Positions 34,819 to 46,537 of a stretch of 64,000 nucleotides of DNA are shown here, piece after piece. The position numbers and the translations under genes were made by a program. The first letter of the stretch is position 1, and each line of letters starts with the position of its first letter. Below the pieces are notes generated by a model. It had not been told where the DNA came from. It did no database searches and saw nothing but the letters and a program-made list of their open reading frames with translations. Origin of the DNA: Linnemannia elongata (taxonomy: Eukaryota; Mortierellomycota; Mortierellomycetes; Mortierellales; Mortierellaceae); the NCBI GenBank assembly GCA_036320915.1, contig JAXBDG010000006.1, forward strand, positions 1,302,001-1,366,000, written 5' to 3'.

Positions 34819-37725
34819 AGTGAATGAAGGGCGACAGAGAGTGGTAATGGGATGAAGGAAGGAGGGGTGAAGAGAAAAGGAGAGTAAAGGAAAGGTAGGT
34901 CTGGGATTGCGAGGGAAAGGAAGACAAAGAACAAAAACTAAGAGAGAGTGCAGGGGATTTTATAGAAAACCCAATGATAGTCAAGGTGCGGCTGGTAACT
35001 TATTGTCCCAGGGGTACAGGAGGGCAGACGAGAAAGAGAGGACGGTGAGAGCACCCTGGTAACAGAAAGCGAGGGAGTGAGCACAGGGTCTGCCTACTCT
35101 AGGCCTAGTGCATGGTCGATGAATGCCCGCCGTATCTCTGGAGGTAGTGAGGGCTTGTACAGATGAGTATGTATGCTCGTTCCTTTTGTTCAGCTGTTTG
35201 TTTCCTTCATCAGAAAATGTAATTTGCAAAAAGTATTGCACTCGATGGCGAAACGATCGGATGCGATTGGTCGATGAGCCAACCATCGCCCACTCCAAAC
35301 CTTTGTACTCCTCCGGATGAACTTCCCCTCTCCTGCTTGGTTGCTTTCTAGTGTCCATATCTTCCCTTGCTCTGTTCTCACCAAGAAACTTGTCTGTATC
35401 GCTCTCGACCGTCGATGTATGTTGTGTAATCAAGTTACCACTCTTCGACCGGATTGCGTGGTCTGAAATGAAAAACTCTTTCTCCCAAACACTTGTACCA
35501 CCTCCTCATTCGCATGCAGAGTCATGTGCCCTCAATGTCCTCTTGCATCTTCCTTGAAAACAACTGAAAAGACGTGTCGTACCCCTGTTTGATTTTTATG
35601 CATTCGTATTGACCATTTTTTTATCGCTACCATTATCGCTGTTGCTATCCTTGAGAGACTTCTTTAGCCTTGCTGGCAGCGTCTTTTCATTATCATTGTT
35701 CCTGTTCTTACCCTCACACTTTTCCTCGGGCTTTCTCAACTGTGTTGATGTGCTTCTTGAATTTAAACAAAGAAAAGTCAAGGTCTGGTCCAGATGCACG
35801 CACTAATACTTCTTTAGACTGACAGGATTGAAATCCAGAAGACATAGCTGAGCGGCGACAGGACGAAGAAAAAAAGCAAGGTAGAAGTAAACACAGTGAG
35901 CCTTTGTTATGCCTATTTGTTTGACAAGTGAATGGTACACTTCTGGACTTTATCGCCTTGCGACCTGACTGAATAAAAGCTGAAAAGTGGAGGTTGGATA
36001 AGAACAAGGCAAAAAAGCATGGTTGAACCAATGAGAATCGTTCAATATCTACCAGGACGACGAAAAAGAAAAAAGTTGAGCAAATGGACACTTGTCTGTC
36101 CGTCTTTTTGCGTGCTCTCTGTCCGAAAGTGAACGGTCCCTTAGACCCTTGCACATCCCTGTCACCCTTTCGGACGTCTTCCGCTCGGTCATCCGCCCAA
36201 AAGATGGCAAATGGCGGTTGCGTGATTAGTGCATGTATGTATGTATTTCCACCATCGTACACAAGACCATTAAGGTTTTCCGAGAAGAGTGAGGACAATG
36301 CACCTCGGTATCCCTTCTCCAAGGGTCTTCTGGCCTCCAAAAACACTTTTTTGGTCATCCTCATCCGCGCCGTCTCTTTTGTCTCTTCTCGGCTGAACAA
36401 GCCCTTTTGTCGACTTCCTTCTCTCACGCCATGTTCTCACCTTGTTGTCGCAGAAGAGTAAACATGGCTGCTCCCTTTTCCTCATTTTTTCACTTTGTTG
36501 ACTTGTTTGTTTTGTTTTGTTTTCTCAAGAAAAATCAAAAGTTGATGGGGTAGTGCTGCCTTCTTTTTCAACTGTAGTTACGCACTGTCGCTATTCCTCT
36601 CAACAATGTTTTCCCTTCACCCCTGATAGGATCGATACATATTCAACTTTGATACGAAAACAACGAATACCCGTTTGCCTCAATTCACACGCTCAGTCGT
36701 GAAGGAGATTCTACATCCTCTCATCGCAATGAACACCCATCCCTATTTTGTCATTAACACTCTTGTGCTCCCTCGGGTTAATCTATATGTTATGCAAAGT
36801 GAGGTACAACACATTTTAGACATCACAATCGTTGGCCAAAGTATTTCCGTTTGCACCAGCAATAACACCCGCACTCTCGCTAATCTTCGAAGAGGAGCTT
36901 CAATTGCTGTCAACAAAGCGCGCGTGAGAATTGTTCTTCCCACATTGACTTCTCCCCACCCTCAACAGCTCCTATCTCTTTCCTTTTTGTTGCGTGTTTC
37001 GTCCTTCTTTTGCACAAAATAACAACGGAAACCCACTCCGAGGCCGGGGTCTACTTCCGTTCATAGTCGATTGCCTATCGATTGGTTTTGGTTTTGATGA
37101 TGTTTGTTTACTCAAGCTTCACCTTTCCACACAAAAAAAACCAACCCAATCATCGTTCGTGAATTAATGCATTTTTACTCATGGTGGTCATACGAAATAT
37201 GCTCCGGCCAATGGAAAGGCGTCCACAAGAGAACATTACAATGTGCGTATAAAAAAAAGTCAGTTGGACAGTTGTTGACACCATCGTACATACTTAATGC
37301 TAATGCAAAACCACGAGAAGAAAAAAAAGGCTAGTCTTTTTGCTCTAATGTTCTGTTTGTGAGATGGAATCCCGAGAGAGCGCCTCTAGGCGTTTACCCG
37401 GACGATGCTGACTCCTCCTCTCACTCTCTTTCTCTCTCTCTCTCTCTCGTTCTCTCTCCTCTCTTTCCTCCCTTACCCTCAATTTTTTTCTGAATGAAAA
37501 TGTGCCCATCCGATCACTGATCGTTCCTGAATCATTAATATATTATTTTCGTTCCTAATGTATTGTATTTTATGGAAAAAAAAAGGGGGGGAAAGGACGT
37601 TCGAGGCTTTCACTTCCTTCACACAAAGTATGAATTATGACCCAAACCAGACTTCTAACACCACCAACAAAATGTAAAACATGCGTCACGATGGTATAAA
37701 TGCATATTCGTTTATGGGGAAGTGC
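34819..37725. other. Gene-poor stretch
   Basis: The first 200 bp hold the OPT copy 2 promoter. The remainder shows no recognisable gene. The longest open frame (35714-36427, minus) has biased, shifting composition and no domain. A CT microsatellite lies at about 37427-37455. Confidence 0.55.
34958..34964 (-). promoter_or_regulatory. TATA box candidate of OPT copy 2
   Basis: TATAAAA on the minus strand, 140 bp before the ATG at 34818, with ATTGG (CCAAT in reverse) 7 bp further upstream. Confidence 0.5.
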
Positions 37726-38040
37726 TTAGGTAAGAGCCTCCCTCCATTCCTGCCACTCGGTCTCCTTCACAAGCATGATCTTTGCCCGACCATCTCCTTC
37801 GTAACTTGGATTCCTGCCACCTTTGCCTTTCCGACCGCTTCTCGAGCTTAACCTTAAACCACTCCTTAGCCAGCTTGTCTGCCTTGACCTTGACTACGGC
37901 ATTGGCATCTTCGTCCTTGACCCCTTCTCCTGGTACTCATCTACGGCACGTTTCGTGGCCCAACGCTGGTCTTGAGTCGCTTGAGCTAGGTCGTCATACC
38001 CGACAGCTTCCAAGGGCACCATGTGATCGCTGCCGCTCAT
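37726..38040 (-). pseudogene. Broken reading frame of a charged, helical protein
   Basis: From the ATG at 38040 the minus strand reads MSGSDHMVPLEAVGYDDLAQ and on to RAVDEYQEK. It then needs a frame change to read VKDEDANAVVKVKADKLAKE and KRSERQRWQES, and another to read KIMLVKETEWQEWREALT before the TAA at 37726-37728. Each segment is lysine/glutamate-rich and looks coding; together they suggest a gene with two indels, or unrecognised introns. No family is recognised. It points away from the LTR-like block at 38097-38273. Confidence 0.45.
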
Positions 38041-38096
38041 GTTAGCATCGTAACTGTTATTTGATCTTGAGCAAACGACCTAGCCCTGGTCCGCCT

Positions 38097-38273
38097 TGTT
38101 ACGGCTAGGTGCTGGTAGAAGGCAGATACCTTTTTTCATGTAACGAACATTTACCAGTGTAACCTCGACAGACTCCTATAAATAAGGGTTATCGAGGCAA
38201 CACCAACAAACAACATCTTTCGTTCTCATTATTCGTTTTGACCCTTTTTCATACTACTGGCGCAAAAATAACA
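38097..38273. repeat. LTR-like block, possible solo LTR or element promoter
   Basis: A 177 bp stretch begins TGTTACGG and ends AAATAACA, so its ends form the TGTTA..TAACA inverted pair usual for retrotransposon LTRs. It holds a good TATA box (TATAAATA at 38177-38184) facing right. ACCTAGCC (38079) and GGCTAGGT (38103) form an inverted repeat around its left end. The five bases on either side differ, so there is no target duplication. Reading frames leave it in both directions, both broken. A second copy in this window was not seen. Confidence 0.4.
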
Positions 38274-38290
38274 GATCTGTCTCCGTACTC

Positions 38291-39020
38291 AATGGAGTCT
38301 GCGTTCAAGAGGTCCAAGTCCTCATCGTCCTCAGCCTTGGTACTAGAAAGAAGAGCGGGGGTTTGTTATTATTCACGTTTTTCGTAATCCTGATTGTCGA
38401 GATAGCTAATACAACCTATTGAAGCAGTACCAGTACATACCCCTGCCTCACTTCAGTCAATTGTTCCTGACATAGCAGATACCGTCTTGGTCATAAGCTC
38501 GCCTGCTGATATTATGCCGAATGAGTCGACTCCCGAGGTGGAGTTACTCACTGTGCTGCCTGAGGCGCTTTCTGAGGTGCTACTTGTCTGGCTCAAAGCT
38601 CCGTCTTCATGGTCGCGCTTGCCTACTCAAAGCAAGGAAAGTTGTTGGGTAAGTTAATTAAAGTAGAACTTATATGAGAGACATGCCACCCCAGGCTGGT
38701 AGACGTGCTCTATGGTTCAACTGACGAGGCAAAACGAGTCATTACCTTGAAGCTCCTCCACTTTCTTGGAGGCCGCTACCAATGTTGGTAGCAAGTAATA
38801 GTGCTGTCGGGCGTCTGCGTCAATACGGGTGACGACGACGACGACGACCCAGGCTCGCGCAGTACCCCTTTGGACTGAAGCTCCTCCTTGGAGACCGGTA
38901 GGGAACGATGGGCGTGCAGATGATGCTGACTCACGTGCTGAGGTAGAAGAGGTAGAAGCGGGTACTCAACTGCCGACTTATACAAGAGAGATGTTACCGT
39001 TCTTAAGCCTTACTGGGTAA
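38291..39020 (+). pseudogene. Decayed multi-exon frame right of the LTR-like block
   Basis: An ATG at 38291 (MESAFKRSKSSSSSAL) can be spliced in frame from a weak GTACTA donor at 38339 to a segment starting near 38405 (LIQPIEAVPVHTPASLQ, then EVELLTVLPEALSEVLLVWL). That segment ends at a good donor, GTAAGTTA, after the codons for SCW. Later pieces, DVLYGSTDEAKRVITLKLL (about 38703) and ARAVPLWTEAPPWRPVGND (about 38850, ending at another GTAAGTTG), do not join in one frame. It may be a broken gene of a mobile element; the family is not recognised. Confidence 0.35.
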
Positions 39021-41265
39021 GTTGATGGGGAGTGGGGCAGGAGTTTTGTCTCTGTTGTGCATGCTTTGGTCTATAGGGTTAATGTCGTGGGAAAACAACG
39101 ATTGAATTAATCACTTTAAGATACATTGTAGTTGGATATGCCCTTTCCCTCCTTGCTTCTGTTGTTGTTGTTGGTGTTTTTGTTACTCTCCTTCTCGCCT
39201 CCTTGAAGAATACTCGGTTGCTAGCCTGTTTCTTCGATTGTTTTTTTTTTCGATTGCTCCTGTTCCTGAAACGACTGTTACTTTGGCTGTTGTTTGTTCG
39301 AAAGTCCCGTGGGGAAAAGGTGTTTGTGTAGGCAGTCGTCCGTTTTGGTCGCGGGCTCTCTGTCCATCTTTTCCAAGCCGCCCTCATGTCCACAGGATTG
39401 CGTGTGTAGGTTTGCCTGAATGTCCCTTCATTTGTTGTTTCTTTCGCCCTCCTTATCGCTCCTCCTATGGACTGAGAGTTCTTACCACTGATGGAATTCA
39501 TTGTGCGTGTAGGTCTAGTTGTTGAATTCAGAAAAAGAAAGAAGAATGTTGTCAGACTTGTTAGCCTTTTCTATTCGAATCTTCCTTCCCTGTGTTGCTT
39601 GAGTTTTTGCGTATTGAAGAGCAAACAAGGAGGCAGACAACTGGTAGTAAGGGAAAGGGTGAAGGAAAGGGAGAGAGGGAAGTATAGCTTGTGTACGGGA
39701 AGTGGTGAAGAGGGGAAAGCATGGGGGAAAGTGGAAGGGAAAGTGAAAGTGTATTGTTTTTGTTGCATTCCTGTTTTTCCTCTTTTGAAGGGGGAGTAGA
39801 TGTTAATGGGAGTAGGTGGGTAAAAGGGTAAAGATAGGTCAGAGAGTAAAGGCGGGTAAGAGTGTAAAGATAGTAGGGGTGAATGAAGAATGAGTATTCA
39901 CAAGAGCTGGGGATGCTGATTGCTAATGTGGGCAGATGAGTGGGAAGAAGGAAAAGGAGTGAAGAGCAATCAGAAAAGAGCGAGGGGACCCATATGTACT
40001 GAAATTCAGGGTCCTAACGGATTACCTCAAGTCGCATATGATGTCCTATCCGACCTTAGGAAATCACTTGGAACATCTTTCACCCATTTAGCCATGCAAA
40101 CAAACGACTTGACTTGCACAATCAAAAAGAAGCGTAGAAATTGATAATTAATTCCAGTTTCTTGTGCCAAGAGACGACGCGTTTAAATCAGCGGTCCTCC
40201 AATAGTATCGAAGTTGTGCTTATCAGTTTTAGGTGGAAGTATAACACAAAAGTCAAGGAGCAATGAAGGTATATGACTGCATGGAAGGTGAAGGCGTTTG
40301 AGGGAGACACTGCCCACTGGCTATCTCTAGTTCCTTGAGTAGAATGCTCCCAACTCCTCGACTTTTCGTCTCTTGGGGAGAAAGAAAAAAAACAAGGTTA
40401 TGCATAATTGCTCATATGGATGTCCATCTCATCAGTGTTTCTTACTTACTCTTTTAGTTTGTTGTTCTTTGGGGCGGTGTTTCTTTCTTTTAGGTAGGAC
40501 AGATGCTTTTTCTTGGACGCGACGCGTGTATTTGTTTCGAGGACTTGAAAGGTGCGACTAATAACAACACTCAGCTTCTGCGAAATATACCATACCATCA
40601 AAATGGTGGCAAATGGCGAAATGCATGGGTTCACCTGCAATTGGCCAATTGATACCTGCCATACCATACCATACCATACAAGAATGCTCCGCATCACATC
40701 ACCGATCCAATCCAGTCCATGCCCCATGTCCAAAATGTAGCAGACAGATATGCACGAACAGAGCAGGGTACACAAAGGTACAACAGATATGGTACAGTGA
40801 GGTGGTCCGGACTCATCCTTCCTCTTGAATGAGAGTTCCCTTGTCCTATTCCTCCTTTTTTTTTTTTTTTTTTTTTTTTGCATTGACGCCCTATTCATGC
40901 AACTCGTCCTGTTCGTTTGCTTGCCTTTTTGACCCCCCTTCCTTCGCTCCACTCATCCCCACACTTATCCCTCTCTCCCCCTTCTTTCGCCTTCCTCTTC
41001 CTATTATCCTTTGTCTCTGTTCCCCTATTTTTTTCTTCGCTTTCCTCACTCATCCTTTATTCACCTTTCCACACAACTCCCTCCCTTTTTTTTGCTCCTT
41101 CCACAACGTCTTCTCACTCTTTTCACACGAACCGTGTTTATTATTTTTATTATTTTCTTCATAACTCTCTGCCTCCTCATTCACTCATCATACTTCCTTC
41201 TTCTCTTTCATTCCATTCATAACTTTCCATAGCACTTTCATACCCTCCTTCCTCTTCCAACAAAA
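39021..41265. other. Gene-poor stretch before the Gln-rich gene
   Basis: No recognisable gene. 39530-39960 is G/A-rich on the + strand. From about 40850 on, a T tract (40856-40879) and a long C/T-rich run form the promoter and leader of the gene starting at 41266. Confidence 0.55.
40659..40678. repeat. (CCATA)4 microsatellite
   Basis: Four perfect CCATA units. Confidence 0.85.
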
Positions 41266-42945
41266 ATGAAACCCCAACTTGGTCAGTCAAAACTATCATT
41301 CCTCAAACACGCCCCAACAGTCTACCGGAAACGCCGCCCCATCGACCTCCGCAACCGCCACGGCACCCTCCTCGGCCTCGGCGGCCTCTCCAACGACTAT
41401 TCTACCTTCCCGACCACCGCACAGCCTCCAGGAACTAGTCCTCTCCACCACATCCACACCCAAAACAACCATGGTCATCATAACCTTACTCATAGCCGCC
41501 CACCACCACTCCTCCGTCGCCAGTCAACAACAACCCGCGGCCACAAATCCTTCATGGACATTGACCTCCCCTCCATCCGCGCCCTCCGTCGTGAACCTTC
41601 AATGATGGAACTCGACCCGCCCACTACCCTCTTTGCACCCACCCCTTCCCCCGCACACTTCCTTCCGGGGCCTTGGGCTTTCTTTCAGGCTGCTGAGGCG
41701 CAACGGGCGCAGCGGCAGGCACAGATGGAGTTCTTGACACGGTTGCAGGAGTTGAGGGCGAGGGATGAACAGTGTTTTGTCCAGTTGATGGCTGGGTTTG
41801 CGAAGGAGTGTCCGGTTCAGTTTGCGCAATTGACTGGGTTTATGAGGCGAATGGAAAATGAGCTTGCATTTGCCGCTGCTCAGGAGGAGCAGCAGAACAA
41901 CCAGAACAGTTTTCTCAAAAGCGCTGGGATCGGTGGTCCTTTCCAACAAGGGCAGCAGAGGCGATACAGCCACACGGGTGTGGGTGCAAGTCAGGATTAC
42001 TGGGGTAGGGTTCAGGAACATCGGGAAAGTCGTGGGACCAAGATGGGCCTGCTCGAGCTGGCACAACTATTTGGAAACCAGGTCCAGGCCCGGTCCAGTC
42101 ATGGAGAACAGTTCCACCGTGACCAGCAGCAGCAACACCTCCAGCAACTTCGACAGCAGTATGGTGGTTCATCTTTACAGTTGATTGATCGTCGTGCAAG
42201 TCTTGGAACTATCGGACTAGGAGGAGGCGCAGGAGGAGTTGGTAATGGAAAGGGAGGTCGACATGGTGGTAGGAATAGTCGTCCGGGCGGTATCAATGGC
42301 CAGTCACGGTCTGCATCCATGCCTGTTCTCCGTCGAGGCAAGACCTTCCAGCAACAGCAGCAGGCCATGCAGCAATTGACCGCCTACCAACGACAATTGT
42401 ACCAGCATGTCCAACAAACATACCAACACCAGCAACACCAGCAACACCAGCACTTGGGCTATCAGAGCTCCTTAGGTAACGGCAGTGTGGGTTGTGTTAC
42501 ATCGCCGATTGCTATCCCGTTGACCCACGAGCTCATGGAGTACGCAGCAATGACAGCCGCCATGTCAACCGGACCCGCAAGTCCCACACATAGCAGTAAC
42601 AGCAGCAGCGTCAACAACCTCCCCGCCTTGATCAACAGCCTGTCCTCCTCCCCACCTTCGTCTCTGTCCTCTTCTTTCGCATCACCTCCATCCTCTGCAG
42701 GATCAGGGTCTCCGCTATCACCACCAAACTACACCAGTCTGGTAGGTCAATTTCAACAACAACAGCAACAGCAGTGTCCACCTCTGTCCCTGCAACAACA
42801 AGCTGTTAGTCTTGGTGGGCAATCATACTTCTTCGAGACCCAAGATCCTCTCGAGCTGGCAGCGATTAACATGCACATGAACATGAACTCTCAAGGATCC
42901 TCGCGTCGTCAACGATACAAGCCTACCCCTGTCCGCACCCTTTGA
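41266..42945 (+). CDS. Glutamine-rich protein of unknown function
   Basis: A single exon codes 559 residues from the ATG at 41266 (MKPQLGQSKLSFLKHAPTVYRKRRPIDLRNR) and follows a typical CT-rich fungal leader. No known domain is recognised. The N-terminus is basic. A central segment, about residues 130-210, looks helical and not low in complexity (WAFFQAAEAQRAQRQAQMEF, then CPVQFAQLTGFMRRMENELA). Beyond it the protein is rich in Gln, His, Gly and Ser, with polyglutamine stretches coded by mixed CAA/CAG and a proline/serine-rich part. The C-terminus is basic (SRRQRYKPTPVRTL). Such composition fits a regulatory or condensate-forming protein, but that is inference. AATAAAAAAAAAT follows about 35 bp after the stop. 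Confidence 0.8.
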   Translation: MKPQLGQSKLSFLKHAPTVYRKRRPIDLRNRHGTLLGLGGLSNDYSTFPTTAQPPGTSPLHHIHTQNNHGHHNLTHSRPPPLLRRQSTTTRGHKSFMDIDLPSIRALRREPSMMELDPPTTLFAPTPSPAHFLPGPWAFFQAAEAQRAQRQAQMEFLTRLQELRARDEQCFVQLMAGFAKECPVQFAQLTGFMRRMENELAFAAAQEEQQNNQNSFLKSAGIGGPFQQGQQRRYSHTGVGASQDYWGRVQEHRESRGTKMGLLELAQLFGNQVQARSSHGEQFHRDQQQQHLQQLRQQYGGSSLQLIDRRASLGTIGLGGGAGGVGNGKGGRHGGRNSRPGGINGQSRSASMPVLRRGKTFQQQQQAMQQLTAYQRQLYQHVQQTYQHQQHQQHQHLGYQSSLGNGSVGCVTSPIAIPLTHELMEYAAMTAAMSTGPASPTHSSNSSSVNNLPALINSLSSSPPSSLSSSFASPPSSAGSGSPLSPPNYTSLVGQFQQQQQQQCPPLSLQQQAVSLGGQSYFFETQDPLELAAINMHMNMNSQGSSRRQRYKPTPVRTL

Positions 42946-43135
42946 ATAATAGGGATGCAAACTTCAAAAGCAATATGAATAAAAAAAAAATATATTATCC
43001 GAAAGAATTGCGTTTTGGAACATGTTTATTTTTGCTTCGAAGAAAAAAAGAATACAACCCTCCCATATAATCCTTGTAACTGTTACCGAAGTACCATCCA
43101 TTTCGTGCCATTGAGAAGTGAGGAAAGAAAGCGGA

Positions 43136-44165
43136 TTAGTCAACGTGAACCAACTTGACGTATTCGATCTGCATCCCCATCTTCACAGTCCTATTCAAGC
43201 AAAACAAAAGTAATGGAAGGTCAGCATCCTCAATGATACTCCATCAATTTTTTTTTCTTCCCACACAACCGCACAGCCCTTCCTTGCTCCCCTCACTTTT
43301 TTATTCTTCCCCAGCTCACTTCCTCGTCATCCAATCCCACGCCCCTCTTCACCACCTTGCCCTCTCCTCCCTTCTCCCAATAAACCAGTCCAACACAGTA
43401 ACTTACTTGTCATGGTTCCTCATCTGCACCAAAACGTTTCCTTCACTTCCCCCACCCTCTCCAGGATCCTCCTGAACAATAATCTCCCCAGGCAACGTCA
43501 ACGTAAAGAATCCCTGGTTGTCGGGATCATAATTCCCAGGTCGCGATTTGAGGTCATTGACCTGCTGAAGGGATTTCGGGAGTGCCGGGATTGAGTTTGG
43601 GCGATCAGTGTGGGACATGAATTCTTGAAGCGTCTGGGGTTTAAACCATATCGCCGGCTGTCTCTCCTGGACGACCGACGAATTCGGGTCCTGATTATTT
43701 GTGTGTACGGATGAATGGTCAAAATGAGAGAAGGAACACATATAAAAAGGCTGTGAGTAAAAAAAAACTAGTACTCGAGCTCGACTGGTCCCACATACAA
43801 AATCCCTTCTTCAAAGGGGAAATACAAAGAAAACAAACCTCATCCTTGCGGAAACTAATAGCACGGAACTCAGTCCCAACAACCACATTATCCGTCTCGG
43901 CAACATTCAGATTCATCCTCCATTGAACCTTATGCCTTCCAGCCTTGGACGGCGCATTAGACGTCGCCTGTGAGAACACAGCGGACACGTCGAGCCACCA
44001 GACCGAGGTGAGCTCTGCAACTTTTGGACCGACGTGGGGTTGGACTGGGTGAGGCACGATCTTCCAGTGGGATTTTTCGAATGTCGAGATCTTCACGGGG
44101 GCTTTGGGTCCTGACCCATCATCCAGGTGGGCGATGTGCAGTTCTTCTGCGTATACGATAGCCAT
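43136..44165 (-). CDS. Small three-exon protein, possibly PP2-like
   Basis: Exons 44165-43839, 43690-43407 and 43190-43136 join in frame to 221 residues. Donors are GTTTGT and GTAAGT. The protein starts MAIVYAEELHIAHLDDG. The segments YWKIVPHP-like (HWKIVPHPVQPH), TSVWWLDVSAVF, GRHKVQWRMNLN and the end MQIEYVKLVHVD recall the beta-sandwich of phloem-protein-2-like (PP2) domains, which bind glycans and often occur in F-box proteins. That similarity is by eye only and no F-box is present. Between them lies NQGFFTLTLPGEIIVQED. No signal peptide or membrane segment is seen. Function unknown. Confidence 0.8.
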
Positions 44166-44586
44166 TGTACCTACGGAAGGTTGGCAAAGAAAAGGCGTTT
44201 TGAGCGTTTAGTTCTGTGAATGGGAGGTTCTAAATGAGTGCTGGTCACTTCTCGATTCAAGATGATTAGAGAACAAACCTTTGACGTGTGATTCCTTGTT
44301 TTGTGTTGTTAGTGTTAGAGATAGTAGTCGTTGTGGTGAAGGTGAATGTAGTTGTGGAATCAGAATGAAAAAGAAGAGAATGAAGAAAAGTAGGGAGAGC
44401 ATTCGTGTGAACTTTTTTTTGGCATATGTTAGAAGAGAAGAAAAGATGTCTAAGCCCAGGGTTGGATGGATGTGGCTGTAGTAATGACATCAATCCCAAA
44501 GAAGAAGGGAGCTCGCATGAAAATATGTGTCTTTTATCGACCAATTGACTGCCTACACCCTCCCATCGTACTAAACCTAGACCTAC
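44166..44586. other. Intergenic: promoter of the 43136-44165 gene and GRR1-like 3' flank
   Basis: Both neighbours are on the minus strand. The first 300 bp upstream of the ATG at 44165 are CT-rich on the coding strand. No other gene is seen. Confidence 0.5.
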
Positions 44587-46485
44587 TCAAAAGTCGTCGT
44601 CGTCATCATCGCCATCCTCTTCCTCTTCCTCTTCCTCCGCAGGGCTAGTGCTGCCTGCTCCACTCCCCTCGCCCTCTCGATTCAGCGACCTTGCTAATGT
44701 ACCGGGACTGGATACTCGCGAACAGTCGTCACCAATAGTCTCCTGTCCAGAACCATCCACTTCCATAAGGCTTGATCCGCCGCCCAGTTCCAACTCTCTA
44801 TGACCTTGAAGACAATGGTGGCTATGACCTGGATGCTGAAGAGAAGGAAATCCACTGCCATCATCGGGCGGTACAACAACATCCCGAAACGCAGAGCTCT
44901 GTCCTCTACCGCTCCGAAATACCAGCGGGCCTGACGATTCTGAGGATGATGATGATTGTACCATCAGTGCTGTTGTGGATGGTCCTGGAAGTGGACTCTG
45001 TTCGCTCAAAATGACGCCTTCCATATCTTCCTGTGAACCTTGACCCATGTTGTCCAGCTCCTGGAAGTCCTGCAAGGCCAATGGCGTAGGGCTTTCTCCG
45101 AATCCTCCCTCCTCAATCCCTTCCTCCTCATCCGTCAACAATGGTGTCACGATATCCATAACCATAGCAGGCTCGCTAGGTGCTACCCCAACAGCTGCGC
45201 CCATCTGCGCCCAAAGCGTTGTTCCTTCGGGGAAAGGCGGCAATGAAACCGCAGGTTCAGGTCCCTCCACTCCTTCTAGTCCGGCCAACATCGACGACAC
45301 TGCTGAGCTCATCATCCTGTAACTAGCGCGGATGTTGGCCAAGTTGGCTGGCGCCGCTGCAACCGTTACATTCTCGTGCATATACCTTCTCAGATCCCGA
45401 ACGCCCTTTCCCGAAAACACGCAAAACACTTCCCGCTGGTGCGCCGTGAACTCGGGTGGTGGGGCTCGGCAGAACATCTGATAACGCGGCCAGATAAAAG
45501 CTGGGACTCCGGTGAGAGACAGGTGGGTCAATTTGCGGCATTGGGTGACCAAGGAAGCAATCGCAGTATCTGAGAGGTTAACACAGTACGACAAATGAAC
45601 GCGTTCAAGAGTGTGGGGTAGGATCTGGGAGACCAGCATGGCGTAGATACCATAGTCGGTGATGTTTGAGCACTTGACGAGTCCAATTCGACGCAGTTTA
45701 GGGAGTTGCGCCAGCGCAAAGATGGACGTGTCGGTAATTTTTGTGCAGCAAGCCAAATCCAGGTACCGAATCCGGGTGCAGTGTTGAGAGAGCCCCACAA
45801 TAAGTCGATCCGTGATTTTTGCGCAATGACCCAGATGAAGGTAGTGAAGGTGCTTGCCCAGCGTCTTGATGACGCTTGCGCCAATGTCGGTGATCTTGTC
45901 GCACTTTGTGAGAGCCAGACTTCGCAATCGTGGGGCAGCGGGGATGATTTTAAGAAGAGTCTCGTCGGTGATGTTGGCGCAGGAGGTAAAGTTGAGGACT
46001 CGAAGCTGCTCGAAGCGGTGGGTCTTGGGGCTGATGGATGAAAAGGCGGCGTTGGTGAGGTGGGTGAGGAGGGTCATGTTGATGTCGCGGATCTGGGGCA
46101 GGGATTCAAAGATAGAGTGGATGGCGGCATCGGTCATTAGGTTGCAGTTGGTCAGATCGATCTCGATCAGGTGAGGGCAATGCTCAGTCAAGGCAAGGAC
46201 GGAACGATCGGTCAAAAGAGAACACTGGCTCAGCTTGATCTATTTGTAACAACAAGGGGAAAAGTAAAGGTCATCTGGTTAGTTCACTTTGGTCATCCAC
46301 CCATTGCTCCCTACCCTTTACATTCAAAGTACGATATACACTTTTTTTCTTTTTTTTTTTTCCTTCGTTGTTGCAACGATGCATGCATTGAGGGAAAGAG
46401 AAAAGAAGTAATATCGATTGCAGGACAAACATCCTCCCTCCCACCCACCCAACAAACCACAAACATATCAGATCTCTCTCTCTCA

Positions 46486-46537
<52 letters not shown>

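Noticed and set aside
35714..36427. 237-codon minus-strand frame in the gap right of OPT copy 2
   Set aside because: Mixed composition without a domain, no promoter or splice context, and phenylalanine/serine-rich parts from T-rich DNA.
38092..38278. Target-site duplication for the LTR-like block
   Set aside because: The five bases on each side (CGCCT region and GATCT) do not match, so a clean solo-LTR insertion is not shown.
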